Notes: generated by a model from the sequence alone, not told the origin. Positions 1-9,877 are shown, numbered from the stretch's first letter. The stretch: 44,622 nucleotides of DNA from Spirochaetia bacterium 38H-sp (GCA_039023545.1 JBCHKQ010000007.1:1-44622); one strand, 5' to 3'. Program-made: numbers and translations.

Positions 1-2
1 GC

Positions 3-2897
3 CTTGAGGCTTTTATCGGGCCTGAGAAAAATTTGCTGGATACTACTCCCGAGCATTGTCATAGACTGCATATTCCCACACCATTCCTCACCAATGAGCA
101 GCTTGCTGCACTCAAGCATCTAAACTACAGAGGGTGGAAATCCAAGCTCATAGATATAACCTTCCCCAAGACAGAAGGACCCTCTGGATTGGAAAAGTGC
201 CTTGACAGAATAGAAAAAGAGGCGGAAGAGGCTATAAAGGATGGATATTCCCTTATTATTCTTTCCGACAGAGGAGCTGGCAAGGACAGAGTTCCTGTGA
301 GCGCTCTTCTTGCTACTTCTACCGTGCACCATCATCTTGTAAGAAAATCTGTGAGAACTCAGATTGGTATTGTTGTTGAGTCAGGAGAACCCAGAGAAGT
401 CCATCACTTCTGTATGCTTGTGGGTTACGGTGCGGATGCTATTAACCCCTATCTTGCCTATGAGGCGATGTGGAAGATGGCAAGAGAAGGCATATATGAC
501 TATTCTGATGAGGAAATTCTCAAGAGATATATAGCTGCCCTGGAAAAAGGCATGCTTAAGGTTTTTGGAAAAATGGGTATATCGACCCTTGAGAGTTATA
601 AGGGCGCTCAGATTTTTGAGGCAGTGGGACTTGCAAAATCCGTTGTAGAGCGTTCTTTTGCCGGCACAACCAGCAGGATAGGTGGTGTTGATTATAAAAC
701 CCTTGCAGAAGAGGCAATTACAAGGCATAAAACTGCGTATCCGGGCAGAAATAAACCCATAGGTGATACTATTCCTAATCCTGGTGATTTTGCTTACAGA
801 TATGCGGGCGAAAAGCACATGTGGGATCCGGAATCAATTGCCAATCTACAGCATGCCTGTTGGTTTGATGATAAAGAAGCATATAGGAGATTTTCGGATA
901 TTCAGAATAGAAGGTCCAAAGAGCAGGCAACTATAAGAGGCTTGCTTAAATTTAAGAAGACCAACCCAATTCCAATAGAAGAGGTTGAGCCTGCTTCTGA
1001 GATTGTAAAGCGCTTTGTTACCGGTGCTATGAGTTTTGGATCTATTTCTCAGGAAGCTCATGAGACTCTTGCCATTGCAATGAACCGTATTGGAGGAAAA
1101 TCTAACACAGGAGAAGGCGGAGAAATGCCTGAGCGTTTTATTCCTCTTCCCAATGGAGATTCTAAGCGTTCTGCAATAAAGCAGGTTGCTTCCGGAAGGT
1201 TTGGGGTTACTATAAACTATCTTACTAACTCGGATGAGATACAGATTAAGATAGCTCAGGGAGCAAAGCCTGGCGAAGGTGGAGAACTTCCCGGCCATAA
1301 GGTCTTTGAAATAATTGCAAAAACAAGACATACGACTCCTGGAGTAGGACTTATAAGTCCTCCGCCGCATCATGATATATATTCTATCGAGGATCTTGCA
1401 CAGCTTATCTTTGATCTTAAAAATTCTAACCCTAATGCACGCATAAGTGTCAAGCTTGTTTCTGAGGTAGGTGTAGGAACGATAGCAGCTGGTGTTGTAA
1501 AAGGTCATGCGGATCATCTTCTCATCTCCGGTCATGATGGTGGAACAGGAGCTTCTCCTCTTACAGGGGTAAAGAACGCAGGGCTTCCGTGGGAGCTTGG
1601 AATAGCAGAGACACATCAGACCCTGGTTATGAATGACTTGCGTTCTAGAGTGGTTTTGCAGACGGACGGTCAGATAAAAACAGGTAGGGATGTTGTTGTA
1701 GCAGCTCTTCTTGGTGCAGAAGAGTGCGGTTTTGCAACAGCGCCTCTTATTGTTATGGGCTGCATAATGATGCGTAAGTGTCATAAGAATACCTGCCCTG
1801 CTGGTATTGCAACACAGGATGAAAGGCTTAGGGCAAAATTTAAGGGAAGTGCAGACCATGTTGTGAGATACTTCTATTTTGTAGCAGAAGAAGTAAGAGA
1901 GATAATGGCACAGCTTGGCGTCAGAACTTTTAATGAGCTTGTGGGTAGAAGAGAATTGCTTGAGGTGGATACGGATTCTATTCCTGAGAAGGCAAAAGGT
2001 ATAGACCTTACTCCTGTAATTACCATGCCAATAAAACCCAGAGAAGATATAGGTGTTTATTGTACCCAAAAACAGGATCATGGCATAGATAAAATATTGG
2101 ACAGGCAGCTTATAAGTGATATTCTTCCTCTTGCAAAACAAAATAAAAAGGCAGAGCTTACATATAATATAAAAAATATAGATAGAACAACTGGTACTAT
2201 GCTTAGTCATACTCTTACCAGAGAGCTTGGTCCTGATGTTTTGGAGGATGACTCTTATGTAGTACGTTTTTACGGGTCTGCCGGTCAGAGTTTTGGTGCA
2301 TGGCTTGCAAAAGGACTTACCTTCGAATTGGAAGGTGATGCTAACGACTATGTGGGCAAGGGGCTTTCCGGAGGCAAGATTATTGTGAAACCGCCAAAGG
2401 GTGCTACTTTTGTTCCTGAGGAAAATATTCTTATAGGCAATGTTGTTTTGTACGGAGCCATAAAAGGAGAAGCATATTTCCGTGGTATTGCGGCAGAAAG
2501 GTTTTGCGTAAGAAACTCTGGTGCACATGCAGTAGTAGAAGGTATAGGAGATCATGGTTGTGAGTACATGACAGGTGGTATTGCTGTTGTGTTAGGTGAG
2601 ACGGGCAGAAACTTTGGTGCTGGTATGAGCGGTGGCGTTGCCTATGTTTGGGATAAGAAGGGAGATTTTGTAGAAAAGGTTAACTATGAGATGGTTAATA
2701 CAAAAGAACCTTCAGATGAGGATTATGAAGATATTCTCAGACTGGTTAAGAATCATGTTAAGTATACTGAGTCCACTGTTGGACAGTATGTGCTTGATAA
2801 CTGGGATGAGGTTAAAAAGCAATTTGTAAAAGTTATTTCTCCCGAGTATGAGAGAGTTATCCAAAAGCTAAAAAACGCTTCAAAGGTGGAGGCATAA
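3..2897 (+). CDS. gltB: Glutamate synthase large subunit, C-terminal part (5' end outside window)
   Basis: The reading frame is open to the left edge, so this is the last ~964 residues of a protein that is usually ~1500. It covers part of the central domain, the FMN-binding synthase domain and the C-terminal GXGXG beta-helix; the N-terminal glutaminase domain with its catalytic Cys lies outside. The 3Fe-4S ligands are visible as C-x5-C-x4-C, with codons at 1761, 1779 and 1794. The FMN/2-oxoglutarate region is typical, including the stretch encoding [11 protein letters not shown]. The enzyme makes two glutamates from glutamine and 2-oxoglutarate, with electrons delivered by GltD. Its stop codon directly abuts the gltD start, as expected for a two-gene operon. 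Identity is firm. Confidence 0.96.
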   Translation, partial: LEAFIGPEKNLLDTTPEHCHRLHIPTPFLTNEQLAALKHLNYRGWKSKLIDITFPKTEGPSGLEKCLDRIEKEAEEAIKDGYSLIILSDRGAGKDRVPVSALLATSTVHHHLVRKSVRTQIGIVVESGEPREVHHFCMLVGYGADAINPYLAYEAMWKMAREGIYDYSDEEILKRYIAALEKGMLKVFGKMGISTLESYKGAQIFEAVGLAKSVVERSFAGTTSRIGGVDYKTLAEEAITRHKTAYPGRNKPIGDTIPNPGDFAYRYAGEKHMWDPESIANLQHACWFDDKEAYRRFSDIQNRRSKEQATIRGLLKFKKTNPIPIEEVEPASEIVKRFVTGAMSFGSISQEAHETLAIAMNRIGGKSNTGEGGEMPERFIPLPNGDSKRSAIKQVASGRFGVTINYLTNSDEIQIKIAQGAKPGEGGELPGHKVFEIIAKTRHTTPGVGLISPPPHHDIYSIEDLAQLIFDLKNSNPNARISVKLVSEVGVGTIAAGVVKGHADHLLISGHDGGTGASPLTGVKNAGLPWELGIAETHQTLVMNDLRSRVVLQTDGQIKTGRDVVVAALLGAEECGFATAPLIVMGCIMMRKCHKNTCPAGIATQDERLRAKFKGSADHVVRYFYFVAEEVREIMAQLGVRTFNELVGRRELLEVDTDSIPEKAKGIDLTPVITMPIKPREDIGVYCTQKQDHGIDKILDRQLISDILPLAKQNKKAELTYNIKNIDRTTGTMLSHTLTRELGPDVLEDDSYVVRFYGSAGQSFGAWLAKGLTFELEGDANDYVGKGLSGGKIIVKPPKGATFVPEENILIGNVVLYGAIKGEAYFRGIAAERFCVRNSGAHAVVEGIGDHGCEYMTGGIAVVLGETGRNFGAGMSGGVAYVWDKKGDFVEKVNYEMVNTKEPSDEDYEDILRLVKNHVKYTESTVGQYVLDNWDEVKKQFVKVISPEYERVIQKLKNASKVEA

Positions 2898-4373
2898 ATG
2901 GGAAAACCTACAGGATTCTTAGAATATGACAGAAAGACTGTTATAGATAGAGCTCCTTCTGAGAGGATTAATGATTTTAACGAATTTCATATACATTTAT
3001 CCGAAGAAGAGAGAAAAGAGCAGGGTGCAAGGTGTATGGATTGTGGGGTGCCTTTCTGCCACAGCAGTTATGGCTGTCCTATCCATAACCTCATTCCTGA
3101 GTGGAATGATTTTGTCTACAGAGGAAGATGGGAAGATGCTTTCTATAGGCTGAGATACACCAATAATTTTCCTGAGTTTACCGGAAGAGTGTGTCCTGCT
3201 CCCTGTGAGTATGCATGTGTTCTGGGTATAAATGAGCCTGCCGTTACAATAAAAGATAACGAGTGTACAATAATTGATAAGGCTTGGGAGAGCGGACTTA
3301 TGGTTCCCAGACCTCCTCAGAGCAGAACTGGGAAGAAGATTGCTGTAGTGGGTAGCGGTCCTGCCGGGCTTGCGGCAGCGGATCAGTTAAATCAAGCAGG
3401 TCATGAGGTTACTGTATACGAGAGGGATGATAGACCGGGCGGACTTTTGATGTATGGTATTCCCAATATGAAGCTTGATAAAGAGTTGGTGCTCAAAAGA
3501 ATATCAATAATGGAGCAGGAAGGTGTCAAGTTTATAACAAGCACTCATATAGGCAAGGATATTCCTCTTTCTCAGCTTGTGGAGGAGTTTGATGCGGTTT
3601 TGTTGGCATGTGGGGCGACAAAACCAAGGGATTTACCTGTTCCAGGAAGAGATTTGAAGGGAATCCATTTTGCAATGGATTTTCTCAAAGCTAATACTAA
3701 GAGCCTGTTAGATTCCAGGCTGGAAGACAAGAATTATATTTCTGCGGAAGGTAAACATGTAGTCGTGATAGGCGGAGGAGATACAGGAAATGACTGTATA
3801 GGCACATCTATACGTCATGGTTGTGTGAGTGTGACCAATTTTGAGCTTCTCCCAAAACCACCTGAGGACAGGTTTGAGGCTGCTCCTTGGCCGTTATATC
3901 CGCGCATGTTTAAGGTTGATTATGGACATGCGGAGGCTATTGAAAAGTTTGGAAAAGATCCCAGAGAATTTTCTATCTTGACTAAGGAATTTATAGGAGA
4001 TGAAAATGGTCATGTTAAGGCTATAAAGACAGTAAGGGTAGAATGGAAGAAGAACTCGGAAGGTCGTTTTGTAATGGAAGAGCTTCCTGGTACAGAAGAA
4101 GAATGGAAGGCTGATCTTGTACTGCTTGCTCTTGGTTTTCTTGGGCCTGAGGATACTCTTCCAGAAGAGTTAGGATTAGAAAGAGATGCCAGATCCAATA
4201 TATCTGCTCCCTATGGCAGGTTTACTACTTCTAATCCCAAGGTCTTTGCTGCGGGAGATGCCAGGAGAGGGCAGTCTCTTGTTGTATGGGCTATACACGA
4301 GGGACGTGAAGCTGCTTATGAGATAGATACTTATCTTATGGGAGAAAGTGTGCTTCCAAAGATGAGGCCTTGA
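2898..4373 (+). CDS. gltD: Glutamate synthase small subunit (NADPH)
   Basis: 491 residues, normal for the family. The N-terminal adrenodoxin-like 4Fe-4S region carries Cys 46, 49, 54 and 60 and a second group at 99, 103 and 107. An FAD Rossmann motif GSGPAG is at 152-157 and a second nucleotide-binding glycine motif (GGGDTGND) near residue 290. The C-terminal motif [16 protein letters not shown] closes the FAD site. The subunit oxidises NADPH and passes electrons to GltB. The ATG follows the gltB stop with no gap, so the two are translationally coupled. The last codons overlap the -35 box of the promoter proposed for rplU. Confidence 0.96.
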   Translation: MGKPTGFLEYDRKTVIDRAPSERINDFNEFHIHLSEEERKEQGARCMDCGVPFCHSSYGCPIHNLIPEWNDFVYRGRWEDAFYRLRYTNNFPEFTGRVCPAPCEYACVLGINEPAVTIKDNECTIIDKAWESGLMVPRPPQSRTGKKIAVVGSGPAGLAAADQLNQAGHEVTVYERDDRPGGLLMYGIPNMKLDKELVLKRISIMEQEGVKFITSTHIGKDIPLSQLVEEFDAVLLACGATKPRDLPVPGRDLKGIHFAMDFLKANTKSLLDSRLEDKNYISAEGKHVVVIGGGDTGNDCIGTSIRHGCVSVTNFELLPKPPEDRFEAAPWPLYPRMFKVDYGHAEAIEKFGKDPREFSILTKEFIGDENGHVKAIKTVRVEWKKNSEGRFVMEELPGTEEEWKADLVLLALGFLGPEDTLPEELGLERDARSNISAPYGRFTTSNPKVFAAGDARRGQSLVVWAIHEGREAAYEIDTYLMGESVLPKMRP

Positions 4374-4398
4374 CTAGATTAGCAAGGTATGGTATACA
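4370..4398 (+). promoter_or_regulatory. Predicted sigma-70 promoter for the rplU operon
   Basis: TTGACT (4370-4375), a 17-base spacer and TATACA (4393-4398). The -35 box overlaps the gltD stop codon. Transcription would begin about 25 bases before the rplU ATG at 4430, giving the rplU-rsfS run its own start independent of gltBD. Prediction from consensus match only. Confidence 0.55.
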
Positions 4399-4429
4399 GC
4401 CCACTATATTATTGTATGAGGTTATAGCT

Positions 4430-4741
4430 ATGTATGCGCTAGTAGAGATTGCAGGAAAACAGTATAAGGTAGAAGAGGGTTCCAAGCTGGTTGTGGATAA
4501 ACTTCAGCTTGAACCGGGTGCTTCTGTGGATTTTGATTCTGTTTTGATGTTAAGAAAGGATGATGAAGTAAAGTTGGGCTCTCCTTATGTGGATGGCTGT
4601 AAGGTAAAGGCTGTTGTTGAGGATCAGATAAAAGGCAAAAAGATAGTGGTTTTTAAGTACAAAAGAAGAAAAAACTACAGAAGGAAAAGAGGACACAGAC
4701 AACAGTATTCTGTTCTTAAGGTAGAAAAAATAGAGGCATAA
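4430..4741 (+). CDS. rplU: 50S ribosomal protein L21
   Basis: 103 residues, the normal L21 size, starting MYALVEIAGKQYKVEEG and ending in the conserved basic stretch KYKRRKNYRRKRGHRQ. The frame is open upstream to 4370, but the ATG at 4430 matches the family N-terminus and has GAGG about ten bases before it, so this start was chosen. L21 binds 23S rRNA in the large subunit. It begins the conserved rplU-prp-rpmA-obgE cluster. Confidence 0.96.
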   Translation: MYALVEIAGKQYKVEEGSKLVVDKLQLEPGASVDFDSVLMLRKDDEVKLGSPYVDGCKVKAVVEDQIKGKKIVVFKYKRRKNYRRKRGHRQQYSVLKVEKIEA

Positions 4742-4744
4742 TTT

Positions 4745-5071
4745 ATGATTTTTGTGAGACTCTATCTTCAAGATGGATTGATAAAACGGATAGAGTCCGC
4801 GGGTCATGCCTCTGCATCAGAGGGTGTGAGCATACCTTGTGCAGGAGTAAGCCTTGTATTGAGAACCGCAGGACGCTTGATTAATAAAGTTCCTGCGGCT
4901 AAGCTGGATGTAAGAGCAAATAAAGAGGGGGAGTTTTTTCTGGATGTTTTATCACCAGAGAGGCTTTCTCGTGATTGGTACTCAGGTGTTTCTTCTTATA
5001 TCCTGCAGGCTCTGGAAGATCTTGTGAGAGATTTCCCAGACCAGATAAAACTAAGTGTTGAGGAGTTGTGA
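4745..5071 (+). CDS. prp: Ribosomal-processing cysteine protease Prp (YsxB/DUF464 family)
   Basis: 108 residues lying between rplU and rpmA, the usual place for this family. The catalytic pair is visible: His21 in SAGHAS and Cys32 in SIPCAGVS. In Firmicutes, Prp removes an N-terminal extension from L27 before ribosome assembly. Here the downstream L27 seems to begin directly at MAHKKGG with no extension, so the substrate of this Prp is unclear. It sits 3 bases after rplU, and its 3' end carries the GAGGAG ribosome-binding site of rpmA. Confidence 0.88.
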   Translation: MIFVRLYLQDGLIKRIESAGHASASEGVSIPCAGVSLVLRTAGRLINKVPAAKLDVRANKEGEFFLDVLSPERLSRDWYSGVSSYILQALEDLVRDFPDQIKLSVEEL

Positions 5072-5072
5072 T

Positions 5073-5330
5073 ATGGCACATAAGAAAGGTGGCGGTAGCT
5101 CTAAAAACGGAAGAGACTCTAAGTCAAAAAGACTTGGGGTAAAGCGTTTTGGCGGTCAGATGGTTAAGGCCGGTGAGATAATCGTGAGACAGAGAGGAAC
5201 TAAGTTTCATCCCGGCAATAATGTGGGATTGGGTAAGGATTTTACTATATTTGCCAAAACAGAAGGCGTTGTAAAGTTTAGACTCAGAAGGGGAAAGAAG
5301 CTTATAGATATCGTTCCTGTTGAGGCTTAG
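5073..5330 (+). CDS. rpmA: 50S ribosomal protein L27
   Basis: 85 residues beginning [16 protein letters not shown], the mature L27 N-terminus that reaches the peptidyl-transferase centre. The frame can be read back to a GTG at 5055, but the added residues (VLRSCD) do not resemble the Firmicute FF-containing cleavage extension. GAGGAG about nine bases before the ATG at 5073 supports the short form. It follows prp by one base and precedes obgE. Confidence 0.95.
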   Translation: MAHKKGGGSSKNGRDSKSKRLGVKRFGGQMVKAGEIIVRQRGTKFHPGNNVGLGKDFTIFAKTEGVVKFRLRRGKKLIDIVPVEA

Positions 5331-5345
5331 TTTTCGGGATTTGGA

Positions 5346-6350
5346 GTGGAAAAATTCGTAGATGAGGTAGTGATAGAGCTGTCTTCCGGAAAAGGGGGAG
5401 ATGGCTCTGTGTCTTTTAGAAGGGAAAAATATATTCCCAAGGGTGGTCCTGACGGGGGAGATGGTGGGGACGGTGGTTCTGTCGTTTTTGTTATAAAAGA
5501 AAATCTAAAAACCCTTTTACATCTTAGTCATAAACCTTTTTTGCGTGCAAAGAACGGAGAACCCGGAAAAGGTAAAAAAATGCATGGTAAAAAAGGTGAA
5601 GATCTTATAATAGAAGTTCCCCCGGGTACTGTTATAAGGGATGCTGATACTGGAGAACTTATAAAGGATCTCTCGGATATATCTGAGCCGTGGACTTTTT
5701 TGAAAGGTGGAAAGGGAGGAAAAGGGAATGTCCATTATAAGTCCTCTGTGCGTCAGGTTCCGCGCTATGCCCAACCGGGAAAACCTGGAATAACAAAAAG
5801 AGTAGTTATAGAATTAAGGCTTATTGCTGATATCGGCCTTGTGGGGTTTCCTAACGCGGGTAAATCTACTCTTTTGAGTGTTCTTACCAATGCGCATCCT
5901 AGAATCGCTCCCTATCCTTTTACGACAAAAATTCCCAATTTGGGTGTATTGTATGTAAATGATTTTGAGCTTATTTTGGCTGATATTCCTGGTATAATAG
6001 AGGGAGCAAGTCATGGTGCCGGATTGGGGCATAAGTTTTTAAAGCATATTTCCAGAACATCTTGTATAGCTTATATGATTGATTTGTCTGATGACAATTA
6101 TAGAGATGCTCTTGATATTCTTAAATCCGAGCTTGTGTCTTACGGTTATGGTCTTGAGGATAAGCCCTATATTATTATAGGAACCAAACTTGATATGCCT
6201 GATACTGCAGATAGGCTTGAAGAGCTGAAGAAAATGAATCCTGATGATACGGTGATTGGTATTTCTTCTGTAAAGAGAGAAGGGCTTGATACGCTTATCA
6301 AAAATTTTTATGCCATGTATATGTCTGCAAGGACCCCGGAGGATGGCTAA
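5346..6350 (+). CDS. obgE: Obg family GTPase (CgtA)
   Basis: 334 residues. The glycine-rich Obg fold covers ~1-158 with the repeated GGDGGDGG pattern. The G domain follows with GFPNAGKST (G1), DIPGIIEGA (G3) and GTKLD (G4). There is no long C-terminal OCT domain, so this is the short Obg form. It acts in late 50S assembly and stringent-type control. GTG was chosen as start because it gives the conserved MEKFVDEVVIEL N-terminus. The stop overlaps the nadD start (TAATG), indicating translational coupling. Confidence 0.95.
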   Translation: MEKFVDEVVIELSSGKGGDGSVSFRREKYIPKGGPDGGDGGDGGSVVFVIKENLKTLLHLSHKPFLRAKNGEPGKGKKMHGKKGEDLIIEVPPGTVIRDADTGELIKDLSDISEPWTFLKGGKGGKGNVHYKSSVRQVPRYAQPGKPGITKRVVIELRLIADIGLVGFPNAGKSTLLSVLTNAHPRIAPYPFTTKIPNLGVLYVNDFELILADIPGIIEGASHGAGLGHKFLKHISRTSCIAYMIDLSDDNYRDALDILKSELVSYGYGLEDKPYIIIGTKLDMPDTADRLEELKKMNPDDTVIGISSVKREGLDTLIKNFYAMYMSARTPEDG

Positions 6351-6937
6351 TGAAGCTTCTCATGTTTGGCGGGACTTTTAATCCGGTTCATATAGGTCAT
6401 CTTTTTATAGCGGAAGAAGCTCGAGTTTCTCTTGGATATGATAAAGTTATTTTTGTTCCAGCGTATAAGCCTGCTCATAAGCAAATTGTCTCCGGTGTTT
6501 TACCTGAAGATAGATTAAATATGCTTTCTCTTGCCATAAAAAACAATGAGTTCTTTTCTGTAGATGATTGTGAAATAACTAGAAGAGGTGTCTCCTATAC
6601 TCTTGATACTATAGATTATCTTTATAATCGCTTCTCTCCGGAAGGAAAATTGGGTCTATTGATAGGAGATGATCTTGTGCCGGGCTTTTCTACCTGGAAG
6701 AAGGCAGATGTTCTTCCCGAGCTTGTGGATATTGTTATTGCCAGAAGAACGTCAGAATCTCCTTATAAAGTGGAGTGGAGGCATAGATATATTACTAATA
6801 CTATAATACATGTTTCTTCTTCTGATATCAGGAACAGAGTTGCTGAAAATAGGGCTTTTAGATATCTTGTACCTTATGAGGTATATGAATACATTAGTAA
6901 AAAAGGATTATACCACGTTGATAAGACATCTTCCTGA
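6350..6937 (+). CDS. nadD: Nicotinate-nucleotide adenylyltransferase
   Basis: 195 residues, the usual size. The nucleotidyltransferase signature GGTFNPVHIGH is at residues 7-17, and the C-terminal SSSDIR matches the family ISSTxIR motif. It adenylates nicotinate mononucleotide, the step after NadC in NAD synthesis. The start codon overlaps the obgE stop, and its 3' end overlaps the HD-domain gene by 20 bases. nadC and nadB lie 3 kb downstream, so the window holds three NAD biosynthesis genes but no nadA. Confidence 0.94.
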   Translation: MKLLMFGGTFNPVHIGHLFIAEEARVSLGYDKVIFVPAYKPAHKQIVSGVLPEDRLNMLSLAIKNNEFFSVDDCEITRRGVSYTLDTIDYLYNRFSPEGKLGLLIGDDLVPGFSTWKKADVLPELVDIVIARRTSESPYKVEWRHRYITNTIIHVSSSDIRNRVAENRAFRYLVPYEVYEYISKKGLYHVDKTSS

Positions 6938-7496
6938 AGTGCATTCGTATATCAAGGCTAATTTATCAGAAAAACGGTATTTGCATTCTTTGAGAGTGGC
7001 AAGGGTTTCCGCTTTTTTGTGCAGAAGAGAGGGACTGCCTGCCATAAGTGGGCATCTTGCCGGCCTTTCCCATGATATGGCAAGAGAGCTTTCTGATGAG
7101 TTAATTCTTGATTATGCGGGACGTATTGGTTATAAGCGTGATGATACTTATGATAGTGTTGTTCTTTTGCATGGTATGGCCGGACGATATATTCTGGCGA
7201 AAATGTTTGGAGTGGTGGATGAGGATGTTCTATCTGCTGTGGAGCATCATACTTTGGGGCATCCAAAACTGACCTTGCTTGGTAAGATAGTTTTTTGTGC
7301 CGATTATATTGAGCCTGGTAGAGATTATATTTCTTTTGAAAAGTATAATAGTTTTATATCTATGCCGTTAAATGATATGGTTGTTTCTGTTGTTGATGAT
7401 TGTAGAAAAAGAGGTTATAAAATCCATCCTATTACTCAGATGATGATTGATAATATAGTGTTCTTGAGGGAGGCTTGTGTTGACCAGAAAGGATAG
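6918..7496 (+). CDS. yqeK: YqeK-type HD-domain hydrolase (predicted Ap4A hydrolase)
   Basis: 192 residues. HD-domain metal ligands are visible in HSLRVA, SHDMAR, LLHGMAG and EHHTLGHP, and the family motif DYIEPGR is present. Bacterial YqeK enzymes split diadenosine tetraphosphate symmetrically, and the nadD-yqeK-rsfS order is widely conserved. The frame opens further upstream, but a TTG at 6918 with AAGG at 6903-6906 gives an N-terminus (IRHLPEVHSYIKANLSEKRY) that fits the family; the exact start is less certain than the identity. It overlaps nadD at the front and the LCP-like gene at the back. Confidence 0.85.
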   Translation: MIRHLPEVHSYIKANLSEKRYLHSLRVARVSAFLCRREGLPAISGHLAGLSHDMARELSDELILDYAGRIGYKRDDTYDSVVLLHGMAGRYILAKMFGVVDEDVLSAVEHHTLGHPKLTLLGKIVFCADYIEPGRDYISFEKYNSFISMPLNDMVVSVVDDCRKRGYKIHPITQMMIDNIVFLREACVDQKG

Positions 7497-8661
7497 GGAG
7501 AGACGCATAATTATAATTGTTTTCTCTATTGTGTTTATTATTATATTTGCTGCTTCTTTTTATATTTATAATAGGGTAAATAAAGATAAATTTTCTGTTC
7601 TCATAGATAAGAAGGGGATCGTATCTATTTTATTCACTGTTCATGATGATAAAAGACCTTTGATGACAGAATTGCTTTTGTTTTCAAAAAATGGCAATGG
7701 GGCTTTTTTGGATATTCCTGCCAATGTGAGTTATTTGTATTCTGATGAGAAGAGAATAGATGAACTTGCGCTTGCTTTTTCTAAGAGAGGTATAGAGGGA
7801 TACCGAAAAACGGTTGAATCTTTGTTGAATAGGTCTGTGGATTTTGTTTTTGATGTGTCTCTTGAAAATTTTGTAAATGTTGTGGATTTTCTTGAGGGTT
7901 TATATGTATTTGTTCCAGAAGCTATAGAAATGGAGTCCCCTAATGTTAATATTCCTTCTGGTAATGTCAGATTGGATGGCGATAAGATAAAGCAGTTGCT
8001 CTTGTATTCTCAGATTGGTGAGGAGGGGTATCCTTCTTCTTCCGATGCTGTGGATGCACGATACCAGATTTTCTCGGCCTTACTTGTTTCTATGAAAGAG
8101 TGGTCCGATTACTTTATCAATGATTCCAAATTTTTGTCTGTTTTCTTTTCTGTATGGGATAAAAAGATGGATAAGGCTTCTTTTAGAGCTTTGATGAGAG
8201 GTTTTAAGAGTTCTTTTCCTGATCAGTTTATAGCAAGGACGGTATTGGGTAAAATTACTGTTGTTGATGATTTACCTCTTCTTTTTCCTCATGATAATGG
8301 TTCTCACCTTGTGTCGTCTTTAAAGGAGATTGAAAATGTTATAACCAGCGATAATCCTACCTCTGCTTTTGATATTTCTATCAGGATCAGGATTCTCAAT
8401 GGTACCACCATACAGGGGTTAGCAAGCAGAACAAAAGCTCTTTTTGAGAGTTTTGGTTATGATGTTATAGGTGTTGGTAATTTTTCTACTGATTCTCTTG
8501 AAAAAACTATAATTATTGACAGGGATGGAGATTTTTCTGATTCTGAGGTTGTTGCAAAATTTATAAATTGTGATAATGTTGTTTTTGAGCAGGATGATAC
8601 TGCTCTTGAGGATGTTACTGTTGTTCTTGGGAGAGATTTTGATGGCAGATATTGTAAGTAA
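7477..8661 (+). CDS. LytR-CpsA-Psr (LCP)-like membrane protein with LytR C-terminal domain, probably catalytically altered
   Basis: 394 residues. A basic start and one membrane segment (~11-32) give an inside-out topology. A region of LCP resemblance spans ~50-210, and a LytR_C-type domain lies at ~300-350, where ISIRIRILNGTT begins the repeat. Active LCP phosphotransferases use conserved Asp and Arg residues in motifs such as IPRDT; here that position reads DIPANV, and the later arginine cluster is also weak. A transferase role is therefore doubtful and a structural role possible. The gene lies between yqeK and rsfS, a position where LCP genes occur in other bacteria. GTG at 7477 follows a strong GAGGGAGG site. 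Confidence 0.7.
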   Translation: MLTRKDRERRIIIIVFSIVFIIIFAASFYIYNRVNKDKFSVLIDKKGIVSILFTVHDDKRPLMTELLLFSKNGNGAFLDIPANVSYLYSDEKRIDELALAFSKRGIEGYRKTVESLLNRSVDFVFDVSLENFVNVVDFLEGLYVFVPEAIEMESPNVNIPSGNVRLDGDKIKQLLLYSQIGEEGYPSSSDAVDARYQIFSALLVSMKEWSDYFINDSKFLSVFFSVWDKKMDKASFRALMRGFKSSFPDQFIARTVLGKITVVDDLPLLFPHDNGSHLVSSLKEIENVITSDNPTSAFDISIRIRILNGTTIQGLASRTKALFESFGYDVIGVGNFSTDSLEKTIIIDRDGDFSDSEVVAKFINCDNVVFEQDDTALEDVTVVLGRDFDGRYCK

Positions 8662-9010
8662 TGATAGTAGACTTGATGTAGCAAAGCAGGTAGCGTCTGT
8701 GCTTGATTCTCATAAGGCAGGGAATGTGGTTCTTCTTGATGTGCGTGAGTGTTCTTCTATTGCGGACTATTTTATAATATGTACTTCTAATAGTGATGCC
8801 CATTTGAGGGGACTTGTTTCTCACTTGAAGGATTTTTTTGAAGATGTCGGTATAAGGGTTTTGCGCAGTAGTTCTGCTGTAGAATGGTTTTTACTTGATT
8901 GTGGTGATATTATTGTTAATATTATGAATTCCGATACTCGAGACTTTTACAGGCTTGAAGAACTATGGCATGATGCGCCCGTTATTTTTCAGTCTTCTGG
9001 CTCAAATTGA
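8642..9010 (+). CDS. rsfS: Ribosomal silencing factor RsfS
   Basis: 122 residues with the RsfS/Iojap core: DVRECSSIADYFIICT, then AVEWFLLDCGDIIVNIM and RDFYRLEELW. RsfS binds L14 and blocks subunit joining when nutrients are scarce. The ATG at 8642 has GGGAGAG upstream and lies inside the end of the LCP-like gene. An upstream in-frame extension exists but has no family support. The 3' end overlaps by 22 bases the convergent small acidic gene on the other strand. Confidence 0.93.
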   Translation: MADIVSNDSRLDVAKQVASVLDSHKAGNVVLLDVRECSSIADYFIICTSNSDAHLRGLVSHLKDFFEDVGIRVLRSSSAVEWFLLDCGDIIVNIMNSDTRDFYRLEELWHDAPVIFQSSGSN

Positions 9011-9213
9011 TCGTAGTCTATCTCGTCTGTTAGGTCTTTGTCCCAGTCTGTATCGGTGTTGATTGGGGTGTCATCCAAGAAGTCTTCTATGTTTTCTTCT
9101 ATCTCTTCGTATTCGTCTTCTTCTGGTGTGTATGTTTCTTCTTCCTGAAGAGGGGTGTTGTCCGAGTCGGATATAAATATGTCATAGCTGTCGATTTCTT
9201 CCAGGTGATACAT
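8989..9213 (-). CDS. Small, very acidic hypothetical protein
   Basis: 74 residues, overwhelmingly Asp/Glu with many Tyr and Thr and almost no basic residues. It begins MYHLEEIDSYDIF. I recognise no family. It is probably real because AGAGGA sits just before its ATG and it follows the CheX-like gene by nine bases on the same strand, suggesting co-transcription. Its last codons overlap the end of rsfS tail to tail. The composition suggests a disordered acidic segment; function unknown. Confidence 0.6.
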   Translation of the reverse strand: MYHLEEIDSYDIFISDSDNTPLQEEETYTPEEDEYEEIEENIEDFLDDTPINTDTDWDKDLTDEIDYDQFEPED

Positions 9214-9222
9214 TCTTTCCTC

Positions 9223-9693
9223 TCATTTGTTCTTGAGTATAAGTTTTATAAATATTTTGCCAAAATTTCCTTCTATTTTTGCTGTTGTTTCCTGAGCTTT
9301 TGCTATTGATATAGGGTTGAGGTTGTTTCCCATAAGAAGTGATGGTGGTGTTAGCATGGAGTCTATTCCTATTGTCGAGAGTTTGCTCACCAGTCTGCCA
9401 AAGAGTTGATTGGTAAATTCCAGAATGAATGATCTGTGAAGTTCTGTCAGGGTAGTGCCTTCCAATGCGTAGCCCAATGCTCTTGATGCTTCTGTCGTAA
9501 ATTTTAGGGCTGTGTTTTTGTCAAAAAATAATAGTCCGTAGCCTTTATATTTGCCTACTATACCCAATGAACTGATTATTTCTGTTTTTGTATTTTTTTC
9601 TTCCGGATCTATGGTTTGTTTTGTTTTTATCTTGGTCTCTTTTAATATGTCTCTCAGGCTTTCTGCTAGTATGGTTTTTATCTTTTGTTCCAT
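9223..9693 (-). CDS. CheX/CheC-like chemotaxis phosphatase family protein
   Basis: 156 residues. The central part resembles the CheX/CheC fold, with an E-x2-N signature in ILEFTNQLFGRLVSKL followed by a Pro-rich segment and GNNLNPIS. In CheX such Glu and Asn residues remove the phosphate from CheY-P, and spirochaetes use CheX for motility. The match is from pattern alone, and the ~45-residue Lys/Thr-rich N-terminus is not typical. It is followed on the same strand by the small acidic gene and is divergent from nadC. Confidence 0.5.
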   Translation of the reverse strand: MEQKIKTILAESLRDILKETKIKTKQTIDPEEKNTKTEIISSLGIVGKYKGYGLLFFDKNTALKFTTEASRALGYALEGTTLTELHRSFILEFTNQLFGRLVSKLSTIGIDSMLTPPSLLMGNNLNPISIAKAQETTAKIEGNFGKIFIKLILKNK

Positions 9694-9775
9694 CTCTTAT
9701 ATGATGCAGTAGGTTTTAAATATTTTCAAGGGTGGGCTGCATGTGTGTGTACTTTTTGTTGTTTTATTTTTATAT

Positions 9776-9838
9776 GCCGCAGGCAGGGCTTGCCTTGTTT
9801 TTTTCTTTTAGTTTTTGCTTAGGGCAAGCCCGTTCGGT
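9776..9838 (-). repeat. Variable-stem palindromic repeat, copy A
   Basis: Read on the - strand: ACCGAACG, stem GGCTTGCC, a ~30-base A-rich loop, the complementary stem, then CTGCCTGCGGC. Conserved ends and variable stem match the seven other copies. It lies between the divergent cheX-like and nadC genes, so it is not a terminator for either. Confidence 0.8.
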
Positions 9839-9877
9839 TTTTTGTGGTATTGAGTTTTTGCTTTTATTGCATTAGCA

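Noticed and set aside
846..2555. 569-codon open frame on the - strand opposite gltB
   Set aside because: It is the antisense of a certain gene; its translation is rich in Cys/Ser/Tyr with no family pattern and no ribosome-binding site.
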